The notes beneath the pieces were generated by a model. It saw only the letters and a program-made list of their open reading frames with translations. It had not been told where the DNA came from and ran no database searches. Positions 56,216 through 64,000 of a stretch of 64,000 nucleotides of DNA are shown piece by piece. The stretch lies in the NCBI GenBank assembly GCA_004194705.1, contig SADC01001204.1, positions 2,728,001 through 2,792,000 of the forward strand, in the 5' to 3' direction. Positions within the stretch are counted from its first letter, which is position 1. Each line of letters begins with the position of its first letter. A program made the translations under genes and the position numbers. This DNA is from Ditylenchus dipsaci (lineage: Eukaryota > Nematoda > Chromadorea > Rhabditida > Anguinidae).

Positions 56216-56789
56216 TCCACCCATTTTATTCAATACCTATTTTACAGCTATGTAAATTTTTTAAATTTACTAAACATACTCGACGTTTACTTTGTGCTCT
56301 TCATTACTTTAATTATCTACTTTATCTCTAAAACAACTTATTTTTACAACCTTACTTGATTTCGTTGCATGATTTGAAATAATAAAGACTAAAATAATCA
56401 AGAATGATTAAATTGATGTCGTCTATGTAACGGAAATTCTCAAAAATTCTCACTGAGAATTCAGTGAGAATGATATTTTGTGTGAGTGAGAGTGAGTGAG
56501 AATGGCATTTGTCCTCACAGGCTGTGAGTGAGAGTGAGAATTTTGAATTTTGTCCTCACAGGCTGTGAGTGAGATTCTCACTGAGAATTCTCAGTGAGAT
56601 TCTCACTCGGAGTGAGCTCAGCACAACACTGTCAATTGCTTAGAAATCTTTCAGATTTTGGGTTTGAAAAAAAAAAGCCCGTCGGCTCGCTTATTAGAGG
56701 AAATACGGTAATCACACTTTTTGTTCCCAATTTTTTCTTTGAACTAAAAATTAAACGATATCTCATTCGAAAGCCCGTGATCTGCGTTT

Positions 56790-56993
56790 TCTTTCAAGTT
56801 ATAAATTACAGTATTCGATAATAGAAATTGACGAGATCTGCCCTCTTGAAGTTTCATACGCAAAATGTTGACTGGGTCAGTTCGTAGGGGCAGCTGACCC
56901 GCAAATAGTGATTTTTTTTTCATTGTCGTGTTTAGCTTAAAATTCATCACCAGGATGTGCTCTTAGAACAATCAGGCATTCCAGTGTTAATAA
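56790..56993 (-). repeat. dispersed ~220-bp repeat, copy 3
   Basis: The reverse of 53997-54222 ('gatctgcgttttctttcaag' to 'aatcaggcattccagtgtta'). Confidence 0.75.
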
Positions 56994-56999
56994 TTTAGC

Positions 57000-57166
57000 A
57001 TCTTGACATACATATATTTCAGTGGCGAAAAGTAAGCATGAAAGTTTCCAATCAAATGTTCTATAAAGTGGTCGATTTTGTCGATGAGACGAGGGTACGT
57101 CTCATCAATTTATTGATTATCTTCATTCAAACGCTTGTTTTCTAGATGAAAGCCTTTAAATAAAAG
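57000..57166 (+). pseudogene. duplicate of the PP2C gene 5' end
   Basis: It matches 57408-57570: an acceptor 'atatatttcag', ATG MKVSNQMFYKVVDFVDETR, the same donor, an intron, and an ATGAAAGCCTT start to exon 2 that stops after MKAFK. The copy then diverges, so it is a truncated tandem duplicate about 380 bp upstream. A tRNA-derived tail and MITE pieces lie between the copies. Confidence 0.75.
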
Positions 57167-57282
57167 GAGGAAAAAATATGGTTTACAGCCAGTGGTAGTC
57201 GAACCCTTGACCTAAGGCGATGCGTATAGGAAGTTCCCCCGCCCCTTTAAAATGTTTTTAAAATTCTAAAACCCTAAAGGAC

Positions 57283-57343
57283 CATCGCCCTTTATAAGAA
57301 CATTAAACAATTTGAAGTCGCTATCTATCAAGTCGATGGTCCT
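57283..57343. repeat. small CTAAAGGACCATCG foldback
   Basis: 'ctaaaggaccatcg' and 'cgatggtcctg' with a 35-bp interior. Its end resembles the TTTAAAGG foldbacks. Confidence 0.5.
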
Positions 57344-57365
57344 GTGAATGAGTTATAGTTTTCAA

Positions 57366-57412
57366 TACCGTATTTCCTCTAATAAGCGCCCCCCGCTCTA
57401 ATAAGCTTGACA
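57366..57412. repeat. CCGTATTTCCTC MITE fragment
   Basis: 'taccgtatttcctctaataagcgcc'. The matching opposite end is at 56690-56711 ('gcttattagaggaaatacggta'), in inverted arrangement. Confidence 0.5.
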
Positions 57413-57420
57413 TTAATATA

Positions 57421-57426
57421 TTTCAG
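57421..57426 (+). promoter_or_regulatory. probable spliced-leader acceptor of the PP2C gene
   Basis: TTTCAG preceded by an AT-rich run, 15 bases before the ATG at 57442, with no donor upstream. The same arrangement is kept in the duplicate at 57015-57035. Confidence 0.5.
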
Positions 57427-57441
57427 TGTCAAAAAGTAAGC

Positions 57442-58946
57442 ATGAAAGTTTCCAATCAAATCTTCTATAAAGTGGTGGATTTCGTCGATGAGACGAGGGT
57501 ACGTCTTATCAATTTATAATTACCTTTATTCAAACGCTTTTTTCTTTTTTTTTAGATGAAAGCCTTCAACAGCATGGTGCGAAATTTGAGTATGCTTTCC
57601 ACTCGTCGAATAGCAGCTTCGTGCAAGGGTTCCGTTTCATCTTGTCAGCGTCGTGCTTCCTCAAGTGTTTCAGACGGCAAATTTCGGTTCGAAGAATTCT
57701 TCAAAAACCTTCTCTACAGTGGTCACGACCAGCACTTCCTTCGCAAGCCTGTGACTGAAGCTCAACAAGAAGAGGGCGGAAATGATTCTTTGCGGTTCTC
57801 CGTAACATCCATGCAAGGGTGGCGCGCGCATCAGGAGGTTTTTTTCAATTTAATCAGTCTCGTGTTATTCTGCTATTTCAAGTATTATTTTAGGATGCTC
57901 ACAATTGTATACTCGAATTTTCTGATGGTTGTTCTCTTTTCGCGGTCTACGATGGTCATGGAGGTTACTTAGATTAACTTTTTGGAATGCCGTAAAATTG
58001 TATTTCTAGGAAGTGAGGTTGCTAGGTACGCGTCCAAGAACTTGCCGTCGTTTATCAAGAAAACTGGATCCCTGAAAGCACCTGATATCGCTGCTGCTTT
58101 GAAGCATTGTTTTGCTCAATTCGACCAATCTCTAAAACAGAAAGAAGTCGTGCAGGTTCTTAACGCCACAAGAGGAGAAGGAAGTAATTGGCCGGGTTTC
58201 GAATCAGGTGCTACCGCTTGTGTTGCTTTTTGTCGATGTAATAGCATGCTATTTTCTCACTGAACTTAAACTTTTCTGAATTTAGGATAAAGTCATCGTC
58301 GCAAATGTCGGAGATACTCGAGCTGTTCTCTGTCGTGATGGCTTTGCAATCGACTTGTCCGTGGACCATAAACCAGAGGATGCACTTGAACACAATAGGA
58401 TTATGAAAGCTGGCGGGACAGTCACTAGAAACGGAAGAGTTAATGGGGTGTTGCATATTTCGTCTTTCTCTTTTTATGTACTTTTTTCAGGCTTAAATTT
58501 GTCGAGAGCTTTGGGCGATCACACATACAAGAATCGAAGATTAGAGCCAGAGGCTCAAATGATTTCTCCTGTGCCAGATGTTCTTGTCGCAGAGCTTGTT
58601 CCGGAAGACTCTCTCCTTGTTGTTGCTTGCGACGGGATTTGGTGCATTTGTCCTACTCATTCACACAATATTCTTTAACGTTTTCAATTCAGGAATTGCA
58701 TGTCAAGTCAGGAAGTAATGGATTTCATTAACGCACGAATAGATTCTATGACTCTATCGGAAATCGGCCAAGAGGTAATTTTTTGAACCTTACAATTTTC
58801 GGATGTTTTTTCGTGTGGGTCACGCAAAAATAACATTTTAAGGATTTTAGATATGCTTCTTCTGCTGTGCCTCAGATACTATTGGTGGTGGATCCGGCTA
58901 TGATAACATGACCGTAATTATCGTGCAGCTAGAACGGAATGAGTAG
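57442..58946 (+). CDS. PPM1G-like protein phosphatase 2C
   Basis: Exons 57442-57498, 57556-57837, 57894-57963, 58010-~58233, ~58286-58447, 58491-58641, 58693-58774, 58851-58946. It is a metal-dependent Ser/Thr phosphatase. Visible motifs: SMQGWRAHQE/DAHNC (Arg and first metal Asp), VYDGHGGSEVARYASK, VANVGDTRAVLCRDG, DHKPEDALEH, GRVNG/LNLSRALGDH, VVACDGIW and YDNMTVIIVQL (last metal Asp). DHKPED and GLNLSRALGDH with PEAQMISPVPD point to the PPM1G group, usually nuclear. The family start (FLxKPVTE) is internal here: about 78 residues, Ser/Arg-rich, precede it. At 58445-58448 (GGGG) one base is missing for the phase to match; splicing near 58233-58286 has two alternatives. The acidic insert typical of vertebrate PPM1G is absent. 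Confidence 0.85.
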
Positions 58947-60069
58947 CACAGAATTGTCTTGAATGGAGAAAAGAAAAATCGGTCCAACTCTGATCTGTAC
59001 AATATTTGTTTTGTTTCTGATCCTATTCTCGTCTGACATTAGGTTATTTTTTTGATTGTCAAATAAATATTTCGAATCAATTCTACAAAATCTTATATGG
59101 TCTGTACAAAACCACTTCAAAAACCACCAAAGCCACGTCTAAGCTAATAAATCGGCTGTACCTCATTTCGTAACGCGCCATTTCGTAACATGTTCATTTG
59201 GTAACAGCTTCATTCCGTGACGTGTTTATTTTGTAACAGGTCCAGTTAGTAACATTTTTTTCGTAACCCAAGATTTCGTAACGGATTTGTTTCGTAACAT
59301 CTTTTTCGTAACAGCGAGATTTCGTAACAAATTTTTTCGTAACCCGAGATTTCGTAACAAACATTTTCGTAACAGTGATTTCAAGGCTACTACCTAATTC
59401 AATTTGGTCTAATTTACAACTTTTTTCAAACAACAGGGGCACGGGGTGTCAAAATTCAAAACATAATCAGTACAGAAATTTTGCGCGAAATGCGAAATTG
59501 AAAAAAGCAGCAATTTTCAATGGATTTTTTCTTTGGTTTGTATTACTGAATTATGTCCATTCCGTTTGTGTTTTGTGTTTATCTTAAACTGGTGAGATTC
59601 GCTGTTTTTCGGGCTTTCTATCGAGCCATCACTTGCAAACAAAAGATAGCGAATTTGGTTGCCACAAATTTATTTTATGAAAAGATCACTGAAAAAATTC
59701 ACTGAGTTGTGTGCTAAAACTACACTGAGCTTCTTTTTTGATACAAACGCTAAAAACAAAATCGTTAGCGTAATAGCCCGTTAATTTTTGCGTATGTATG
59801 TGCAATATCGCTCCAATTAATACGAAATTTTTAACTTTTTATACGGCGCGATCTCGAAAATTAGTATTTTCCAGTCAAAAACCATGGTTTTTTGGCTTAA
59901 AATGGTTATAACTACGGAAAATTCTGGAATTTCGAAAATCCCTCTGAGGATCTTGTAGTAGAGATTGCAGGCTTCATTTTGGTATATAGAAAGTTGAAAA
60001 AAGTCCGTGGTTTTGAGATTTTTGACCATGGAAAAATTTTGACTATATTTTTCTTGTATTAAGGTATAT

Positions 60070-60715
60070 CGATATGGTGCTCAAAGTGTTCAAGTGGATC
60101 AGTGCACTCCAGTGATAATACAACTGCAACAATGCCTGGCCGAGCAAACAAACAAATACCAGATTCTTGAAAGCGAATAATCAAACCAGATAGGAGGAAA
60201 GAGATAGTAGGTCTTTCACCCGATTTTCTTAGCCACCTTTTCTATTCAGATTCCAAGAAAGCCATTGCCCAAATGTGGTAGGACAGCGTCTTTGTCTAAG
60301 TTGGACCAGATTGCGCTACATTTTCTGGACAAAGCTGGTAATCCTCCAACAAGACCAGAATTGACAAATCTGTGAAGATGTTGGAAAATCGCTTGTGTAT
60401 GAAATCAGCACCTAAGCCTCCTCCTTTCGTTGTCTCTAAGCTTTCACCAATTGATGATCTTAAGCTGCTAGGAAGTCGACTGAGCTGGAGACAGAGATGT
60501 GCGTTGAAAACTGATCTGATCAAGGTAGGATACATTCCAGGAAACCATTTAAAAAAAGTTTATAATTATAGCTTGGTAAAGATATCTTCGCTTCGAACAA
60601 AAAAGTGCGTGACTTAGTGAAGCAATTCGGCAATCAGCTGCAAATCATCTCTTCCGTCGTCGGGGGAAGTGCCTTGGTCCCCCCTAGGGGGGACCAAGGC
60701 AGCTTTTTTTAGGTT
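60070..60715 (+). CDS. DUF1280-like transposon-associated protein, partial
   Basis: Coding-like pieces: VDQCTPVIIQLQQCLAEQTN (60095), KCGRTASLSKLDQIALHFLD then KAGNPPTRPELT (60270-60365), after one missing A at 60366 KSVKMLENRLCMKSAPKPPP and LKLLGSRLSWRQRCALKTDL (to 60523), a 47-bp intron (GT..TTATAG), then GKDIFASNKKVRDLVKQFGN and SSVVGGSALVP. The 'GSRLSWRQR...LK.DLIK.G...FASN.KVR' pattern is what I remember of DUF1280, a nematode family found with repetitive DNA; this could not be checked. The start and end are not defined. It is the only coding sequence proper to the 4.5-kb element and may be its own protein. Confidence 0.5.
60670..60701. repeat. 32-bp perfect palindrome
   Basis: TGCCTTGGTCCCCCC followed by its exact complement, with a TA centre. 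The half-site GCCTTGGTCCCC recurs at 23061, 27588, 63368 and, inverted, near 35490. Confidence 0.85.
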
Positions 60716-61056
60716 TTGTGTCCAAACACCCGAATCCATCGCAAACCAACCCAGATACCCTCAAACTGCCTTAATAGTCCCAAACCTAACCCAAACATGA
60801 AAAATAAAAATTTCTTTAAAATGAAAAAATAAACCATTTTTTCCAACTTAAAATTGTGTGAGGAATTGGGTTTATTAAGTCCAAAATTGCGATTTTACAC
60901 ACTCCAACTTCAAGGTACCACCTGGTCAGGTGGATATCCACCTGGATGGCCTAAAAATAAAAAAGTTAATTAAAGTAAGAAATCCATTTTACCAAAGTGC
61001 AGAATTTGTGAGGAATCGGTCTTGTTCAGACCAAAGTGTGATTTTACTCTCCCAAC

Positions 61057-61609
61057 TAGGGTTGTCGAGTACTCGAAAATTTCGAGTACTCGACTCGAAA
61101 TCTTATCAATACTCGAAATTTTCGAGTACTCGACTCGATATTCGAAACTCGAAATTTTCGAGTACTCGACTCGACTCGATACTCGATACTCGAAATTTTC
61201 GAGTACTCGACTCGACTCGATACTCGAAACTCGAAAAATTTCGAATAATACTCGAAATTACTCGATTTTGAGTAGAATTTTTGTCGAAATTTAGGTTAAA
61301 AATTTAATCATGTGAAGTTGGTAAGGCATAATAAAGCCATAAAAAAGAAAAAATTTGGTCCTCGAGCACATTTTTAATTATTAAATTCTATACTTCAAAC
61401 TCAAAATTTTCGAGTACTTGACTCGATGCTCGAAACTCGAAATTTTTGAGTCGAGTACTCGACTCGGTATTCGAAACTCGAAATTTTCGAGTACTCGACT
61501 CGACTCGATATTCGAAACTCGAAATTTTCGAGTACTCGACTCGATACTCGAAAAATTTCGAATAATACTCGAAATTACTCGATTTCGAGTACTCGACTCG
61601 ACAACCCTA
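61057..61609. mobile_element. hAT MITE made of CGAGTACTCGA repeats
   Basis: TAGGGTTGTCGAGTACTCGA ... CTCGACAACCCTA, flanked by a perfect 8-bp duplication CTCCCAAC (61049-61056, 61610-61617). Dozens of 'cgagtactcgactcgatactcgaaa' units fill both arms; ORFs across them are artefacts. Confidence 0.9.
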
Positions 61610-61741
61610 CTCCCAACCCAAAACTGGTTGGCTACCACTTGGACAAGTTGATATCTAGGTAACTCCAGAGTAGGGCTACATTCACCCAAATGACCTGAAA
61701 AGTCAAATGCTTGCTTTCATATCTGAAATTATATTTAAAAA

Positions 61742-63085
61742 TAAGGAATGCGCCCAGATGAATTCGAACCAGCAACCTCTACATCACTCCTTAGAATCAC
61801 TCAGAAATCCATCCAGAGTGACCAAACCAAGAGGTCGCCACTTGGATCGAAAATTATTTTTTACTTTTCGGGTTCCAAAACAATTTTTCTGCACTAACTT
61901 AAGCATGCTGAAGATGGTTTGACAGTGGTAAAATTACGTTTTGTCTAGAAAATTTTAGTTATCTTAAATTCAAAATCAATCATATCAAAATCTATAATAA
62001 CTCAAAAATTTCTCGATAAAACATGATTTCACCACTGTCAAACCATTTTCAACATGCTCGAATTAGGGCTTGAGTTCAGAATCCCCCCCCACGGGGACTG
62101 ATCAGGTGGAGGAGATAACTTCATATTCGTGTTTCTCGACCCCGATTTCATGAGAAAGCCGGCTGTTTTTTTGGTTCTGAGAAAAAAAATTTTTTCGAAC
62201 ACAGGGGGGGTATCATGGTTTTTTAGTCAAAATTTGAAAAATTTAAATTGGCGCCTTTTGAATTTAAAAGGGATTAAGGGCTGTATAGGGAGGGAAGGGA
62301 ATAAAAGGGGCCACTAATCACACAGGGCCCACTAACAAGAAGATGTTGAACATAGTTTTGAATACTGGGGCCTACCGCATGAATAAACTCTGGTATGCAT
62401 GCTTTTTCATGCATCCAGAGTCACTTTCGAGTGATTTGTGTCTAAGGTATGTGGGTGTGCGCATTTCAACTCCAAGCCCCATGCCCCCTGCGCCTCCGAA
62501 GGGCATAGAGATGCCCGGTTAGAGATGCGCGCACACACTTACCTTAGACATGATTCCGAGAAGTACTCTTGACCATAAAATGCATATAGAGTCTCTTTTT
62601 GCCACGGCCCAGTTGAAAAACATGGTGAGGCAGTCGAAGAATATAGATAATCAAATTTATAATGTTCTGCCATAAAAGTGGCCCCCTTTTATTCCCTTCC
62701 CCTCCCAATACAGCCCTTATTCCCTTTTAAATTCAAAAGGCGCCAATTTAAATTTTTCAAATTTTGACTAAAAACCATGATACCCCCCTGTGGTTCGAAA
62801 AAATTTTTTTTTCTTAGAACCAAAAAAACAGCCGGCTTTCTCATGAAATCGGGGTCGAGAAACATGAATATGAAGTTATCTCCTCCACCTGATCAGTCCC
62901 CGTGGGGGGGGGATTCTGAACTGCAACCCGAATTAGTACAGAAAAATTGTTTTGGAGCCCGAAAACGTCAAATTTTTTTGATCCAAGTGAACGACCACTT
63001 GGTTTGATTTGGTCACGCTTAATGGAGTTCTGAGCAATTCTAAGGGGTGATGTAGAGGACGTTTGTTCGAATCCACCTGGGCGCA
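61742..63085. repeat. ~1.3-kb palindrome with tRNA-like ends
   Basis: The outer arms contain 'tgcgcccagatgaattcgaacc' / 'tgttcgaatccacctgggcgca'. The inner arms 'ggactgatcaggtggaggagataacttcatattc' match 62840-62905 inverted. The centre (62330-62640) repeats the block shared with 22918 and 53258. Confidence 0.8.
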
Positions 63086-63190
63086 TACTTTTGATTTTAT
63101 TATAATTTGAGTGTTTGAGTGGTGTAGAGGTCCATATACTCACCACCAAGGTTGCTGGCTCGAACCTTTCTGGATGCAATCAGTCCCGGG
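63040..63190 (+). repeat. SINE-like tRNA-derived repeat, copy 2
   Basis: 'ggtgatgtagaggacgtttgttcgaatcc' then 'gagtggtgtagaggtccatatactcacc...ggctcgaacc', very similar to 33085-33250. Confidence 0.55.
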
Positions 63191-64000
63191 TCCTGCTCAC
63201 TAGGTGCTTAGCGGGGTTCGGAGAGCGTAAGGTGCTTTTAGATGCTTTGGGATGATTTGGGAGGGTTTCAGCAGTTTGGGATGTTTTGGGGTAAATTACG
63301 GATGGCTTAAGTAATTTGGGATGGTTCGGACACAATCTAAAAAATTTCGAAAAAAAAACTAAAAAAACTGCCTTGGTCCCCCCTGTTGTTTGAAAAAAGT
63401 TGTGAATTAGATTAAATCAAATTAGGTAAAGCCTTAGTATCACTGTTACGAAAATGTTTGTTACGAAATCTCGCATTACGAAAAATTTGTTACAAAATCT
63501 CGCGTTACAAAACCATTTGTTACGAAATTAGCTCATTACGAAATCAGCCCGTTACTAACTGAACCTGTTACAAAATGAACACGTTACGAAATGAAGCTGT
63601 TACCAAATGAACCTGTTACGAAATGGCGCGTTACGAAATGAGGTACAGCCAATAAATCATGCTAGAAAAATATATAAAACATGATTTTAAATCAAAAATG
63701 AAAATATTAAAAATCTGAAGGGAAATAATTTTGAAACTTCTGAGTGCTGGGGACATACCGATGTAGATATGATATTGTAAGATATTATGCCACATTCATA
63801 TAACCATAACTTTTTTCTAATCCATATTGTTGAATCCTGTCAGAGGAAAGGGGAACTTATTATACGCATCGCCTAGGTAGCAGGTTGGACTACCACTGCG
63901 TGCATACTTTTTTTTGGATAAATCTTTTTCTCGTCCGCCTTTGGCAGTTTGTTGTTCGTGATTAGCTTTTTTCTGTCCGCTTTTTTGAGTTTTAAAGGGC
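63191..64000. other. right edge: element end and unannotated sequence
   Basis: To 63650 it is the right arm of the 4.5-kb element, with several 'gggatggtttggg' words at 63235-63330. A tRNA-like tail ('cgcatcgcctaggtagcaggttggactaccactg') lies at 63866-63900. No gene is seen to the end. Confidence 0.5.

Larger units (their letters stand above)
54553..56631. mobile_element. hAT-like element enclosing an unrelated ORF
   Basis: The ends CAGTGTTGTGCTGAGGAC and GAGCTCAGCACAACACTG, flanked by TCAATTTG / TCAATTGC (an 8-bp duplication allowing one T gap). Subterminal arrays of 'gtgagtgagagtgagaatttt' lie at 54590-54740 and 56440-56620. No hAT transposase is seen; the interior has the ORF at 55477-55891 and MITE pieces. 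Confidence 0.75.
59154..63650. mobile_element. 4.5-kb TIR element with GTAACG arrays, 8-bp target duplication
   Basis: The ends GGCTGTACCTCATTTCGTAACG and CGTTACGAAATGAGGTACAGCC are flanked on both sides by AATAAATC (59146-59153, 63651-63658), a perfect 8-bp duplication. About 220 bp at each end is an array of 'atttcgtaaca...' units in opposite orientation (59165-59375, 63440-63645). The interior has a DUF1280-like gene (60070-60715) and nested elements: a hAT MITE at 61057 and a large palindrome at 61742-63085. The design is like the MULEs, but no MULE transposase is present. It lies about 200 bp after the PP2C stop codon. Confidence 0.85.

Noticed and set aside
57556..57680. Mitochondrial targeting peptide at the PP2C start
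   Set aside because: An upstream in-phase exon (57442-57498) with a perfect donor adds acidic residues, so targeting is only a possibility and not annotated as such.
61057..61609. Apparent coding frames rich in STRLD
   Set aside because: They come from the CGAGTACTCGA repeat of a hAT MITE with an 8-bp duplication.

Overview
The window is AT-rich nuclear DNA from a nematode. The evidence is its protein families: a moulting-cycle (MLT-10-type) protein, serpentine chemoreceptors of srt and srab type, a MADF protein and FLYWCH/MULE transposases. Introns are short (about 43-60 bp) with GT...TTTCAG borders, and some start codons directly follow a splice acceptor with no donor in sight, as in spliced-leader trans-splicing. 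No bacterial operon, rRNA or CRISPR array is present. The genus cannot be named from sequence alone.

Layout. 0-2 kb: a repeat, then a MADF-domain gene (+). 2-7 kb: promoter fragments, MITEs and a 750-bp palindrome. 7.3-7.6 kb: a histidine-rich small protein (+). 7.7-12 kb: repeats, including a nested hAT fragment and a Merlin (ISXO2-like) remnant with a perfect 8-bp target duplication. 12-13 kb: a small secreted Gly/Pro-rich gene (-) and a truncated copy. 14-16 kb: a damaged serpentine receptor (-). 16-22 kb: repeats, including a 1.7-kb hAT-like element. 22.1-28.7 kb: an srt-like receptor (-) with a MULE and a pogo-type element in one intron. 30.2-37.2 kb: an srab-like receptor (-) with a nested pair of pogo/Tigger-type elements in one intron. 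37.7-41 kb: two foldback elements flanking a MULE with a largely readable transposase. 42.7-45.7 kb: a mucin-like gene and an intact small secreted gene (both -). 47-51.9 kb: an MLT-10-type gene (-) with a nested MITE in an intron. 52-56.6 kb: repeats and a hAT-like element that holds an unrelated ORF. 57.4-58.9 kb: a PPM1G-like protein phosphatase 2C (+). 59.2-63.7 kb: a 4.5-kb terminal-inverted-repeat element with a DUF1280-like gene and several nested insertions.

Three themes stand out. First, TEs have accumulated inside introns; the exons on either side of the insertions still join in phase. Second, nearly every gene is interrupted by single-base indels, mostly one missing base in a run of 2-5 identical bases, and restoring the reading frame recovers a typical family sequence each time. 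I read this mainly as consensus (assembly) error rather than wholesale pseudogenisation, although true decay cannot be excluded from the sequence. Third, several unrelated-looking TIR elements share one design: a short unique terminus followed by an array of 15-25 bp subterminal repeats, with 8-10 bp target duplications.

The genes do not form a pathway. The set (receptors, secreted proteins, a moulting protein, a phosphatase) looks like a TE-rich chromosome arm.
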